The translations under genes and the position numbers were made by a program. The notes beneath the pieces were generated by a model, which saw nothing but the letters and a program-made list of their open reading frames with translations, was not told where the DNA came from and searched no databases. This document shows, one piece after another, positions 17,009 to 24,525 of a stretch of DNA of 52,259 nucleotides. The stretch is from CAZBWW01 sp964496005 (GTDB lineage Bacteria; Patescibacteriota; WWE3; UBA101185; UBA10185): assembly GCA_964496005.1 (NCBI GenBank), contig CAZBWW010000005.1, positions 1 through 52,259 of the forward strand, given 5' to 3'. Positions within the stretch are counted from its first letter, which is position 1. Each line of letters opens with the position of its first letter.

Positions 17009-18079
17009 TTAGTCGATGTCAATGGTTAGTTGTGAAAGTTTTTGCACAATTTTTTCGCATACTTCGCGGGCCGTAATTCCCGCTTCCTCATTGGTAGGAT
17101 AATAAGCTCCGCCTGCAGACAGCTTGTGTCCGGATCCATTGAAATATCTCTCCGTTAATTTTGTGAGATCTAGTCCGCCGGGAAGTGCCCTGAAGGAAAT
17201 GGAAAAATAATCATCTTTTGCTGTAACAATAAAACCCCACGGATAATCAGCAATTTTCCGCAAAATGTATTTTGTCGAATAGAATGTTCGCGCTCTTTTT
17301 AACATAAATGGGTCAACGCCAACAACATCCTGTTCTTCTAAGAATGTGTATGCAAGATTTGGTACATTTTCAAGTTTGACAAGAGTAGTATTCCAAACTA
17401 GCTTTTTAAATATGCCAAACTCAGCAACAGAAAACATGTCAGCCCCCATGTCTAAAGTATCCAACTGCGGAAGTTTACCGACTCTGATCAGTCTTTCAAG
17501 TATGGGTAATACTTGTACGTTTTTATGGCTAACAAATTTTAGATAGCCGGCGTCATATAAAATGCCCAACGTCAGATCCTTTGCCGATTTGAAATCAAGT
17601 TCATCGTCCAAAAACAGCTCCTTTGCAATTACCTGACAAACGGATATTGCTGTTTCATCTTTGATTACAAGCCCGTATGCGAATTCAAAATTGCCGGGAT
17701 GGTGGTCAATACACCCGGTTTTAACATTCGAAAGTTTCTCTTTAAACTCCTCGTTTCTTTCACTAAACGAGCTTAGCGAGTGAGAATCCAAAAAAATAAC
17801 TGTATCAAAGTGCTCGACGTGCTCAGCAATTTCCTCCACCCAAGTTATGTGTTCAACACCCTCCCACCAATCCCAAACCATTGCACTTTGTCCTTTAATC
17901 ATAAGGGTTGCTTTAGCGTACGGCAGATTTTTGGCTGCCCAACTTCCCATCGCGAGTATAGAACCAATTGCATCACCATCTGGCTGAATATGAGTAGTAA
18001 TTAAAATATTTTTACTGCTTTGTAAATAGTTTAGTAGATCACTTCTTACACCCGTTTTAGCTTTTTTTGGCGCGCGCAT
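17009..18079 (-). CDS. DHH-family phosphoesterase (NrnA/RecJ-like)
   Basis: 356 residues. Motifs: THIQPDGDAIGS (motif I), VIFLDSHSL (II), IDHHPGN (III, the DHH triad) and LYDAG (IV), followed by a DHHA1-type C-terminal domain with GGLDLTKL and FNGSGHKLSAGG. This combination fits bifunctional oligoribonuclease/pAp phosphatase NrnA-like proteins, which degrade short RNA or cyclic dinucleotide products. The start at 18079 is chosen because GAGGAAA precedes it; an in-frame ATG at 18100 lies within the upstream gene. The gene overlaps the GreA-like gene by 23 nt, so the two are coupled. Confidence 0.88.
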   Translation of the reverse strand: MRAPKKAKTGVRSDLLNYLQSSKNILITTHIQPDGDAIGSILAMGSWAAKNLPYAKATLMIKGQSAMVWDWWEGVEHITWVEEIAEHVEHFDTVIFLDSHSLSSFSERNEEFKEKLSNVKTGCIDHHPGNFEFAYGLVIKDETAISVCQVIAKELFLDDELDFKSAKDLTLGILYDAGYLKFVSHKNVQVLPILERLIRVGKLPQLDTLDMGADMFSVAEFGIFKKLVWNTTLVKLENVPNLAYTFLEEQDVVGVDPFMLKRARTFYSTKYILRKIADYPWGFIVTAKDDYFSISFRALPGGLDLTKLTERYFNGSGHKLSAGGAYYPTNEEAGITAREVCEKIVQKLSQLTIDID

Positions 18080-18326
18080 AAATTTCCTCAATAATATCAT
18101 GTATTTTAGCCGTCAAAGAATGCTCCTGTCTTTCTAAATCGTCGTAAGCGGCGTTTTCGCGAAGATCTTTGTTATCCTGAGCCACTAACCCTTTTTCTAA
18201 TATTATTTTGTCCCGGTCATCCCGAAGCACTTTTAGTTTTGCACGGAGTTTGGTTAATTCCGCCGCTTGCACTTCGGCCAGCGAGAGGTGGGGTGTGTCT
18301 TTAGTTTTACTATTAGCTTTAAGCAT
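18057..18326 (-). CDS. GreA/GreB N-terminal coiled-coil-only protein
   Basis: 89 residues from the ATG at 18326. Residues 15-85 form a long helical hairpin. The turn reads DNKDLRENAAYDDLERQE, matching the GreA tip signature D-L-S-E-N-A-E-Y, with the two acidic tip residues (D54, E57) that in GreA enter the RNA polymerase secondary channel and stimulate transcript cleavage. The GreA C-terminal FKBP-like domain that anchors the factor to polymerase is absent. An extended -10 (TGGTATAAG) ends 9 nt upstream, which favours this start over the in-frame ATG at 18365. It might act as a mini Gre factor or bind polymerase differently. Confidence 0.7.
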   Translation of the reverse strand: MLKANSKTKDTPHLSLAEVQAAELTKLRAKLKVLRDDRDKIILEKGLVAQDNKDLRENAAYDDLERQEHSLTAKIHDIIEEIYARAKKS

Positions 18327-18335
18327 GCGAGTATA

Positions 18336-18365
18336 CTTATACCAAATCGTATTGACTTGCTGCAA
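18336..18365 (-). promoter_or_regulatory. Promoter of the GreA-like gene
   Basis: Reading on the minus strand, TTGCAG (18360-18365) and TATAAG (18336-18341) are 18 nt apart, with TGg before the -10. The -10 ends 9 nt before the ATG at 18326. Its -35 region overlaps that of the divergent plus-strand promoter at 18352. Confidence 0.55.
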
Positions 18366-18380
18366 GCCTACTGTTACAAT
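18352..18380 (+). promoter_or_regulatory. Well-formed promoter facing a non-coding stretch
   Basis: TTGACT (18352-18357), a 17-nt spacer ending in TGt, then TACAAT (18375-18380). The transcript would start near 18387. The next gene in this direction, miaB, has its own extended -10 at 18537, so this promoter may serve a small RNA. Confidence 0.55.
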
Positions 18381-18386
18381 CTAAAA

Positions 18387-18460
18387 TAGAGGTTGCAAGT
18401 ATGTACCCTTAGGGCAACTTTGTTTTTGATTTGCCCATATTACCACCTCGAGGGTTTTTT
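18387..18460 (+). ncRNA. Candidate small structured RNA upstream of miaB
   Basis: The predicted transcript from the promoter at 18352 runs to a T6 tract at 18455-18460. It contains a closing stem GAGGT (18389-18393) with ACCTC (18445-18449), and two mutually exclusive inner stems: GTTGC (18392-18396) with GCAAC (18414-18418), or GGGCAA (18412-18417) with TTGCCC (18431-18436). The only ORF inside is ATG-TAC-CCT-TAG. It could be a stand-alone sRNA or a switch-like leader. This is inferred from sequence pairing only. Confidence 0.35.
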
Positions 18461-18533
18461 CATTTTAATACGAATTTAAGTGTTATTTGTATACATACAA
18501 AATAATACTGACAAAATTCAGCTTCACATTTCC

Positions 18534-18542
18534 TGTTATAAT
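18534..18542 (+). promoter_or_regulatory. Extended -10 (TGtTATAAT) for miaB
   Basis: A perfect extended -10 ends 8 nt before the ATG at 18551, with no Shine-Dalgarno. It is the clearest leaderless arrangement in the window. Confidence 0.7.
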
Positions 18543-18550
18543 CCCACTTA

Positions 18551-19792
18551 ATGACAAAATTCGAACCAAAAAAATATTATATTCAAACATTCGGCTGTGC
18601 CGCAAACGTCGCTGACAGTAATACCATTGTTGGAGTATTAGAAGCATTGGGCTTTGAACCGGCAACTAGCATAAATAGTCTTACAGAAAAAGATCTTTTT
18701 ATTGTAAACACGTGCTCGGTTAGGCAAAAAAGCGAAGACAAAGTTTATGGGCTTGGGAAAAATTTTGTCGGGCAGTCTGCGCGAAGTAAAAAAAAGAAAA
18801 AACCGTTTGTTGTGATGGCAGGCTGTATGGTCGGATCAGTAACGGGGGAACGGCAAAGGTATGAGTTCGCAGAATTAAAAAACAGAACCCCATGGGTTGA
18901 CGATTATATTAATCCCGCACAGATAATGGAATTACCTACTATCTTGCAGGAACACGATATGCTTGACGAGTGGGCACTAAAAAAGTTTAATGCCGAAGAG
19001 GTACACCCCGGAATGGAAGACACTAAACACGCATTTGTGAATATCTCTTACGGTTGTGATAATTTTTGCACATTTTGTGTTGTGCCCTATGCACGCGGCA
19101 AAGAAGTATCCAGATCAGAAAACGAGATTTTAAGAGAAATTAACCATTTTGCTGTACGGGGAATTACCGAAATAACATTATGCGGTCAGAATGTTAATTC
19201 GTGGGGATTAAACATGGTAGATAAATTTGCCATTAGAACCGGCAGCAGTCACAAATTACCGTTTGCAGGGTTATTACGAAAAATACACGAAATTACCGAA
19301 ATTGAAAAAATCGATTTTATTTCATCGAATCCGTTTGATTTTACTCAAGATTTAATTGAAACTATAAAACTACCGAAAATTTCAAACTACATGCATATCG
19401 CCGTGCAGTCGGGTAACAACGCCATGTTAAGTAAAATGAACCGCCGGCACACAATTGAAGACTTTTATAGTCTTGTTTCGAAAATTACAGAAGCAAAGCC
19501 AAAAGTAGAGTTAGGCACAGATATTATTGTAGGCTTTCCGGGTGAAACGGAAGAACAATTTATGGATACGGTAGAACTCGTAAAAAAGGTAAAGTTTAAA
19601 GTTGCGTTTATTGCAATGTATTCACCGCGTAAAGGTACGCCTGCGGAGAGATTTTACCCTGACGATATACCACTTGCAGAAAAACGGCGCAGACACGCTT
19701 ATTTAACAAGAGTCTGGAAAGATAGCTTAAAACCTAAAACTACAAAAAACTCATCTGGAACTAAAAAAAGAAAGGGCGACTCAAAGAAATAG
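18551..19792 (+). CDS. miaB: tRNA-2-methylthio-N6-dimethylallyladenosine synthase MiaB, without TRAM domain
   Basis: 413 residues. Radical-SAM methylthiotransferase that converts i6A37 to ms2i6A37 in tRNA. N-terminal MTTase cluster Cys: C16 (FGCAAN), C55 (NTCSVR) and C92 (AGCMV). The radical-SAM CxxxCxxC is C169-C173-C176 (CDNFCTFC), followed by ARGKEVSRS. The radical-SAM barrel ends with YLTRVWKD and only a Lys-rich tail of about 20 residues follows. The C-terminal TRAM domain that helps MiaB bind tRNA is missing. miaA follows by 12 nt, which supports the MiaB identity over RimO or MtaB. Confidence 0.92.
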   Translation: MTKFEPKKYYIQTFGCAANVADSNTIVGVLEALGFEPATSINSLTEKDLFIVNTCSVRQKSEDKVYGLGKNFVGQSARSKKKKKPFVVMAGCMVGSVTGERQRYEFAELKNRTPWVDDYINPAQIMELPTILQEHDMLDEWALKKFNAEEVHPGMEDTKHAFVNISYGCDNFCTFCVVPYARGKEVSRSENEILREINHFAVRGITEITLCGQNVNSWGLNMVDKFAIRTGSSHKLPFAGLLRKIHEITEIEKIDFISSNPFDFTQDLIETIKLPKISNYMHIAVQSGNNAMLSKMNRRHTIEDFYSLVSKITEAKPKVELGTDIIVGFPGETEEQFMDTVELVKKVKFKVAFIAMYSPRKGTPAERFYPDDIPLAEKRRRHAYLTRVWKDSLKPKTTKNSSGTKKRKGDSKK

Positions 19793-19804
19793 ATTTGCAG
19801 TCCT

Positions 19805-20887
19805 ATGGCAAAGAAAGACCAAACTAATTTGCACGTCATTTTAGGTCCGACTTCAACCGGAAAAACGACCCTGGCGCTAAATTTATGTAAAAAATATAAC
19901 GGGGTAATTGTGTCAGCTGATTCACGGCAAGTTTACAAGTATATGGATATAGGTACGGGAAAAATTCCGGGTAAAAAACGGGACTCAAAAAATAAAATAA
20001 CGGATAACTACAAAACTATCGTCAAAGATGATAAAAAATGGACAGTTGATGATATAGACATTTGGGGGTATGACTTGGTTGAGCCAAATCAGTATTTTTC
20101 AGCCTATGACTATGCGACATTTGCAATACCTAAAATTAATGAGCTACTTGAATCAGCAAAATATAAAAATATATTTATAGTCGGAGGAACTGGGTTTTAC
20201 ATTGACTTACTTACTGGCTCAAAGAAAGTTGCACAAATCACGCCTAATTTTGAATTACGGTCAAAGCTGGAAGCAAAATCTACAACCGAACTGGGCGATT
20301 TATTGATGTCGTTAAACCTCGACAAAGCTTTTAGCGTAGATAGCAACAATCGTACCAGACTTATCCGCGCAATTGAGATTGAACTCGCCCAAACAACAAA
20401 AAGTGTAAATAGCTACAATACAGAAAATTTTTTGTCACCGGGCTCAACAATAACCAAAACAGCTAAACGCAAAAACATGCCAAAACTTAGCACCACTCCC
20501 CTATCGTATATAGGTATGACCGCAAACCGTGAAACACTTTACAGTCGTGTAGATGAGTGGCTTGAGCAGGTGTGGCAAAACGGGCTGTTGGCAGAAACCG
20601 AGTGGTTGTTGGAAAACGGCTACGAACACAGCCAAAAGTTAACCGGATTGGTTTATAAAAGCGCTGTTTCTTATTTAGCACAAATACGCCAAACTCAAGT
20701 TAACAAGCAAGAACTGCAAAAAAGTGAAAATGAAATTAAGCAACGAGCAAAATTTGATTTACACGCGTATATCCGCCGTCAGCAAACATATTTTAAACAC
20801 CAGCAAAAGATCAAGTGGTTTGATGTAACTGATAATTTAGAAAATAATTTGGAGTTATATTTAAAAAGTTTCGCCAAAAAATCTTGA
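19805..20887 (+). CDS. miaA: tRNA dimethylallyltransferase MiaA
   Basis: 360 residues. Transfers a dimethylallyl group to A37 of tRNAs reading UNN codons, the substrate for MiaB. P-loop GPTSTGKTT (about 14-22), DSRQVYKYMDIGTGKI, VGGTGFYIDLL and the C-terminal YIRRQQTYFK motif are all visible. Longer than typical MiaA (about 300-315 residues) because of insertions around 60-75 (KKRDSKNKI) and 195-225. It lies in an operon with miaB, giving the complete ms2i6A37 pathway. A TTGACA promoter for the next gene begins inside the last codons. Confidence 0.95.
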   Translation: MAKKDQTNLHVILGPTSTGKTTLALNLCKKYNGVIVSADSRQVYKYMDIGTGKIPGKKRDSKNKITDNYKTIVKDDKKWTVDDIDIWGYDLVEPNQYFSAYDYATFAIPKINELLESAKYKNIFIVGGTGFYIDLLTGSKKVAQITPNFELRSKLEAKSTTELGDLLMSLNLDKAFSVDSNNRTRLIRAIEIELAQTTKSVNSYNTENFLSPGSTITKTAKRKNMPKLSTTPLSYIGMTANRETLYSRVDEWLEQVWQNGLLAETEWLLENGYEHSQKLTGLVYKSAVSYLAQIRQTQVNKQELQKSENEIKQRAKFDLHAYIRRQQTYFKHQQKIKWFDVTDNLENNLELYLKSFAKKS

Positions 20888-20914
20888 CAAAATAGGGCGG
20901 ATTTGAAATAAAAT
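20884..20914 (+). promoter_or_regulatory. Promoter of the acidic small protein gene
   Basis: Consensus TTGACA (20884-20889) and TAAAAT (20909-20914), 19 nt apart. The leader to the ATG at 20966 is about 45 nt and ends in a strong AAGGGGGTG (20949-20957). Confidence 0.6.
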
Positions 20915-20948
20915 ATACCTTGAAAGTAATTGCAAAAAATTAGTATGG

Positions 20949-20957
20949 AAGGGGGTG
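20949..20957 (+). promoter_or_regulatory. Strong Shine-Dalgarno AAGGGGGTG
   Basis: Nine-base SD-like motif 8 nt before the ATG at 20966, the same motif found at 8050, 38312 and 40811. Confidence 0.7.
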
Positions 20958-20965
20958 TCTTATAA

Positions 20966-21163
20966 ATGCTAACAAAAGAAAAAATAAAAGCTAAATTAAG
21001 AGACGATCCTTTCTGGGAACCGGACGAGGAAGCAAGTGAAGCGGATCTGGAACTTTACGATGAGGTATTGAAAGAGATGGAAGATGCAGGTGAACTGGAT
21101 TCAAATGACAACTTTGACTCATGGGATGAAAACGAAGATCTTACAGGTGATGACGATTACTAA
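20966..21163 (+). CDS. Small acidic protein
   Basis: 65 residues, about 40% Asp/Glu, no Cys and no TM segment. The first part (LTKEKIKAKLRDDPFWEPDE) could form a helix; the tail is highly acidic (DENEDLTGDDDY). It has a TTGACA promoter, a leader and a near-perfect Shine-Dalgarno, suggesting strong expression. I do not recognise the family. Acidic proteins of this size may act as nucleic-acid mimics, chaperone-like factors or RNA polymerase-binding factors, but nothing here selects among these. Confidence 0.75.
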   Translation: MLTKEKIKAKLRDDPFWEPDEEASEADLELYDEVLKEMEDAGELDSNDNFDSWDENEDLTGDDDY

Positions 21164-21243
21164 ACCGCTGCATGTAAATTATTACCACTAAACAAACCGG
21201 TTGGTAGTTGGTGTGTTGGTTGTGTGTAAAAATGGTTTGCTGT

Positions 21244-21265
21244 GAGTTTTTTTATGGCAAAACTC
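21244..21265 (+). terminator. Hairpin between the acidic protein and AI-2E transporter genes
   Basis: GAGTTTT (21244-21250) pairs with AAAACTC (21259-21265) over 7 bp with an 8-nt loop. The T-run is within and next to the left arm rather than after the stem. It may act as a terminator for the upstream gene or as a regulatory site just before the -10 at 21278. Confidence 0.35.
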
Positions 21266-21277
21266 GGTAAAGCAATG

Positions 21278-21283
21278 TAAAAT
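21278..21283 (+). promoter_or_regulatory. -10 (TAAAAT) for the AI-2E-type transporter gene
   Basis: TAAAAT ends 7 nt before the ATG at 21291, without a Shine-Dalgarno. Confidence 0.5.
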
Positions 21284-21290
21284 CAATCTG

Positions 21291-22280
21291 ATGGACAGAG
21301 ATATCATCATCTCCCTAAAAGTCGTGTTACTAACCACACTCCTGTTTGGTGGAGCGTATATACTGTACCGACTCGGACCCATAATCTTAATTCTTGTTGT
21401 GGCAACATTATTGGTTGTTTCTATGGAACACACAATTACAATTTTTATGAGACAAAGGTTTATGAATAAGCCGCTAGGGCGTGGACCTGCGGTTTTGCTG
21501 ACTTATTTTATTCTGGTTGTATCCGTTATTGTGGTATTTACTATCGCGCTTCCACCGGTGGTTATGCAGGCGCAAAAATTGGCTATCCAAATTATTACTT
21601 ACGTTGCTGATATACCGATGTTTGAGAGTGTAGATTTTTCGAGCTTAACCCCAAATATTACTGACCTTTCCAAAAATATTCTAAATGTGGCGGGTTCAAT
21701 AATATCTACCGTTGCGGCGGCAGTTAGTATTGTAGCTATTGCGGTGTACATGTCACTGGACTTGGAAAATATTAAAAAAAGGTTTTTAGCACTATTTGTT
21801 ACCAGTAAAAAATTACAGGACGAGGTGAAGGACACGATAAGAGAAGTTGAAGAAAGTATTGGCTACTGGACAAAAGGCCAATTATTTTTAATGGTGACAA
21901 TTGGGTTGTTAAGTTTTATTGGACTTGCAATTTTAGGAGTAGATTATCCTCTGGCATTAGGTATGGCTGCGGGTTTACTGGAAATAATACCAATTTTAGG
22001 TCCGATTATTGCTTTGGTACTTGCAGGAGTTGTTGGTTTCTCGGAATCAGTAGTAAAAGGTATTGCTGTAGTTGCATTATTTGTGGCAATTCAACAAATT
22101 GAAAATAATATTTTGGTGCCAAAAGTGATGAATAAAGTTTCCGGGTTTACACCGCTTGTTGTGTTAATTGCTGTGTTAGTTGGGGGGTCTTTGCTGGGTT
22201 TTCTTGGTGCGCTAATTGCTATACCGCTGATGATGATTGGAGTTATTGTGATGAAGAGAGTGCTTAGGTATAAAGGGTAG
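21291..22280 (+). CDS. AI-2E family (PerM-type) transporter
   Basis: 329 residues of inner-membrane protein with the family layout: two N-terminal TM segments (about 8-45), a TM near 65-88, a cytoplasmic or amphipathic stretch, then a C-terminal set of TM segments containing QIENNILVPKVMNKVSGFTPLVVL, the most conserved part of the family. Members include transporters proposed for AI-2 export and Na+/H+ exchange; the substrate here cannot be predicted. It is followed at once by a methyltransferase gene with a GTG start. Confidence 0.9.
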   Translation: MDRDIIISLKVVLLTTLLFGGAYILYRLGPIILILVVATLLVVSMEHTITIFMRQRFMNKPLGRGPAVLLTYFILVVSVIVVFTIALPPVVMQAQKLAIQIITYVADIPMFESVDFSSLTPNITDLSKNILNVAGSIISTVAAAVSIVAIAVYMSLDLENIKKRFLALFVTSKKLQDEVKDTIREVEESIGYWTKGQLFLMVTIGLLSFIGLAILGVDYPLALGMAAGLLEIIPILGPIIALVLAGVVGFSESVVKGIAVVALFVAIQQIENNILVPKVMNKVSGFTPLVVLIAVLVGGSLLGFLGALIAIPLMMIGVIVMKRVLRYKG

Positions 22281-22282
22281 AT

Positions 22283-22918
22283 GTGAACTTAAAAGAACTC
22301 CAGAAAAAATACATTTTAGAACCCTATAAAGCAATTTCAGAAGTGTACACTGCGAAACATTTTGACGAAGAAATATTTAACAAACCGCTTGCAGATTTTA
22401 CCGCAGCGCTTACTACCGGAAAAAAAGTGTTGGATATCGGATGCGGACCCGGTGGAGAAACAAAAAAACTGCTTGAATCGGGTTTGGATGTTACCTCTAT
22501 AGATATTTCAGACATAATGTTAACAAAAGCGAAAGAACTGGTACCAAACGGAAAATTTATAAACATGGATGTAACAAAAATGACATTTGCAACCGATGAG
22601 TTTGACGGAGTGTGGTGTGCAAGAACATTAATACATATTCCGTCAGTTAATTTACCCGGAGCGCTTGGCGAGATTCGACATGTGTTGAAAGCAGAGGGGG
22701 TTTTTGGCGGAATTGTTTTGGAAGGCGATTCTGAGGGTGTTGAACCGGAATACTATGATCCAACCGGCAAAACAAGTTGTTTTTTTAAGTATTTTAGGGT
22801 TGGTGAATTGGACACTTTGTTGGTTACCGCTGGCTTTAAAATAGTAAAATCTTATTCGCCTGATGAAGACGCTGAAGAACCGCATTTATTTGTATTGGCA
22901 AAAAAAGTAAGTGAATGA
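22283..22918 (+). CDS. Class I SAM-dependent methyltransferase
   Basis: 211 residues, GTG start 2 nt after the preceding stop. SAM-binding motif I is VLDIGCGPGGETKKLL (about 48-63), an acidic residue follows at SIDIS, and the post-motif MDVTKMTFATDEFDGVWCA matches the UbiE/Methyltransf_11 type. The substrate is unknown. The stop overlaps the next start (ATGA), so it is translationally coupled to an MBL-fold hydrolase. Confidence 0.88.
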   Translation: MNLKELQKKYILEPYKAISEVYTAKHFDEEIFNKPLADFTAALTTGKKVLDIGCGPGGETKKLLESGLDVTSIDISDIMLTKAKELVPNGKFINMDVTKMTFATDEFDGVWCARTLIHIPSVNLPGALGEIRHVLKAEGVFGGIVLEGDSEGVEPEYYDPTGKTSCFFKYFRVGELDTLLVTAGFKIVKSYSPDEDAEEPHLFVLAKKVSE

Positions 22919-23502
22919 CCAAACTAAAAGTACTAATTCAAGGTTATGCAAAAAAAACGAAAACCGGCTGGCTCGCATCGTGTACTACTACCCTTATAGA
23001 TACCGGTAAACATAAAATAATAGTTGATCCCGGCATAAACAAAGAACTGTTACTTAAAAAACTTGCTGACGAAAAACTAACCCCCACAGATATTGATTAC
23101 GTCTTTTTAACTCATTACCACCTAGACCATGTTTTACTAGCAGCATTGTTTGAAAACGCAACTTATTTTGACGGCACCACAATTTATGACAAAGATAAAG
23201 AAACGGAATATTCGTCTATGTTGCCTGATACGGATATTAAAGTCCTTGCCACACCCGGACATGCGAATGAACACGCATCCTTAGTGGTAGAAACAAAAGA
23301 GTTTGGAACTGTTGTTGTTGGTGCGGATGTTGTGTGGTGGACAGATGATGAAAAACAAGAAATAGACAGAAATTCGATTTTGGCAAAGAAAGACCCTTTT
23401 GTTGTTGATGAGGAAGCTTTACAGAAAAGTCGTGAGGTGGTGTTGGAAACTGCAGATTGGGTGGTTCCCGGACATGGGAAGATGTTTCGGGTTAAGAAAT
23501 AA
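22915..23502 (+). CDS. MBL-fold metallo-hydrolase
   Basis: 195 residues. The zinc motif THYHLDH (HxHxDH) is followed by TPGHANEHASL, GADVVWW and VPGHGKMF, so all metal-binding positions of the fold are present. No extra RNA-processing or glyoxalase-specific domain is seen. It resembles small MBLAC1-like hydrolases, but the substrate is unknown. Coupled to the upstream methyltransferase by a 4-nt overlap. Confidence 0.88.
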   Translation: MTKLKVLIQGYAKKTKTGWLASCTTTLIDTGKHKIIVDPGINKELLLKKLADEKLTPTDIDYVFLTHYHLDHVLLAALFENATYFDGTTIYDKDKETEYSSMLPDTDIKVLATPGHANEHASLVVETKEFGTVVVGADVVWWTDDEKQEIDRNSILAKKDPFVVDEEALQKSREVVLETADWVVPGHGKMFRVKK

Positions 23503-23539
23503 TACTTTTCAAATTCTAATAATTTAGATTATCAAATGT

Positions 23540-23545
23540 GATATA
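23540..23545 (+). promoter_or_regulatory. Candidate extended -10 (TGtGATATA)
   Basis: TGTGATATA precedes the ATG at 23576 by about 30 nt; a GAGGG Shine-Dalgarno lies between them. The -35 is unclear. Confidence 0.4.
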
Positions 23546-23575
23546 TTTTGTTTGTTGAGGGTAGTGAGGGAGATT

Positions 23576-23998
23576 ATGAACAACTCGATTCGGCATGAAG
23601 GTGAAAACGCCGGTTGCTTACTAACCACGCTAGAATTCATCGCTTTGTTGTCGATGTCTTTTATAGTGGTATGTTTGGCGAGCCTGGCGATTTTGTGGGT
23701 CGTCGTACTTGTGGAAGAGACAACGTCAACGCCCCGGCTTTATACATGGATACAAGGTGCTATTGCCTTGCTGAGCATTTTGTTATTCAGTGATCTTGTA
23801 CTGCTCAGATTCTTGAAGTCGGGAAATCCCTATCCCCCGCCGTGGCGGTACATAATCGCTACGGGATTTTTGGTACTAGCTGCGGGGAGTCTGGCCATAC
23901 TCAGCACAATGGAGCAGAAAACAGATATCGAAAAGGCCCTGCACCTAAGCATGGTCATAGAACCAGCGGTCATTGCTCTACTTGTGTATAGACTCTAG
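23576..23998 (+). CDS. Four-TM hypothetical membrane protein of atypical base composition
   Basis: 140 residues from the ATG at 23576, placed after GAGGGAG. Four hydrophobic segments lie at about 15-42, 55-75, 86-108 and 118-138. The basic segments and short loops are consistent with an integral membrane protein. The coding sequence looks visibly richer in G and C than its neighbours (for example the stretch around 23810-23970), which may mean recent acquisition. No family recognised. It ends just before a long perfect hairpin. Confidence 0.7.
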   Translation: MNNSIRHEGENAGCLLTTLEFIALLSMSFIVVCLASLAILWVVVLVEETTSTPRLYTWIQGAIALLSILLFSDLVLLRFLKSGNPYPPPWRYIIATGFLVLAAGSLAILSTMEQKTDIEKALHLSMVIEPAVIALLVYRL

Positions 23999-24003
23999 TT
24001 CAG

Positions 24004-24040
24004 GTACGCCGGGCAAAAAAACCCTCAACACCCGGCGTAC
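24004..24040. terminator. Perfect 10-bp hairpin between convergent units
   Basis: GTACGCCGGG (24004-24013) pairs with CCCGGCGTAC (24031-24040) around a 17-nt loop that contains A7, which is U7 on the minus strand. It separates the 4-TM gene (+) from rnpB (-). A terminator role is likely from its position, but there is no T-tract directly after the stem on either strand. Confidence 0.45.
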
Positions 24041-24094
24041 AACCCCCTACAGCAAAACAAAAAATGAACTAAACTAACATGGAAATTTTTTAGT

Positions 24095-24435
24095 GCAGGA
24101 AACTCATAAGCCAGATTCTGTTTTTACATGACCATCTATCTTTGCTCCAGCTTTGTACCTTGCCGGGCCGACTCAAACGGTACGGTCGTGGATTGCTGCG
24201 GGTGGGATTGCCCGTTTCACATTTTTTCCATATCTTGCGACTTAGGAAAAAATATCGTCACTGTTGCTCTCAAAAGATGTCGATTCATCTTCTGTCCTTG
24301 CAGACTTTCATCTGCTCGGCACCAGCTGTTACCAGTCGGAACTTACGCTCCGTCCCCTGCCCTACGCAGTCTGGACTTTCCTCCGATAATTTATTACGCG
24401 TACGCAAAACTATCGGCGGTCATTCGGTTTCCTGC
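24095..24435 (-). ncRNA. rnpB: RNase P RNA
   Basis: Catalytic RNA of tRNA 5'-end maturation, on the minus strand. The 5' universal core GAGGAAAGTCC is at 24373-24383, and the 3' core ACAGAATCTGGCTTAT is at 24106-24121, preceded by a AGATAGATGG-type segment. The ends are set by a perfect 9-bp P1 helix: GCAGGAAAC (5' side, 24427-24435) with GTTTCCTGC (3' side, 24095-24103). P3 is formed by CCGATA and TATCGG around 24380-24415. The length is about 341 nt. An extended -10 lies 7 nt upstream of P1. Open frames on the plus strand across this region are fortuitous. Confidence 0.93.
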
Positions 24436-24442
24436 GTCTTAT

Positions 24443-24451
24443 ATTTTACCA
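24443..24451 (-). promoter_or_regulatory. Extended -10 (TGgTAAAAT) of rnpB
   Basis: On the minus strand TGGTAAAAT ends 7 nt before the first base of the P1 helix at 24435. The RNA 5' end inferred from structure agrees with this promoter, which validates the -10 motif used elsewhere in the window. Confidence 0.65.
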
Positions 24452-24510
24452 CTCATCCTAATCTTATGCTATAGGTTATTACAAACTTTGATACTTTTAT
24501 CAATCTCCTA

Positions 24511-24519
24511 TGCTAAAAT
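24511..24519 (+). promoter_or_regulatory. Extended -10 (TGcTAAAAT) for mltG
   Basis: It ends 6 nt before the ATG at 24526; no Shine-Dalgarno. Confidence 0.6.
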
Positions 24520-24525
24520 ATCCCC

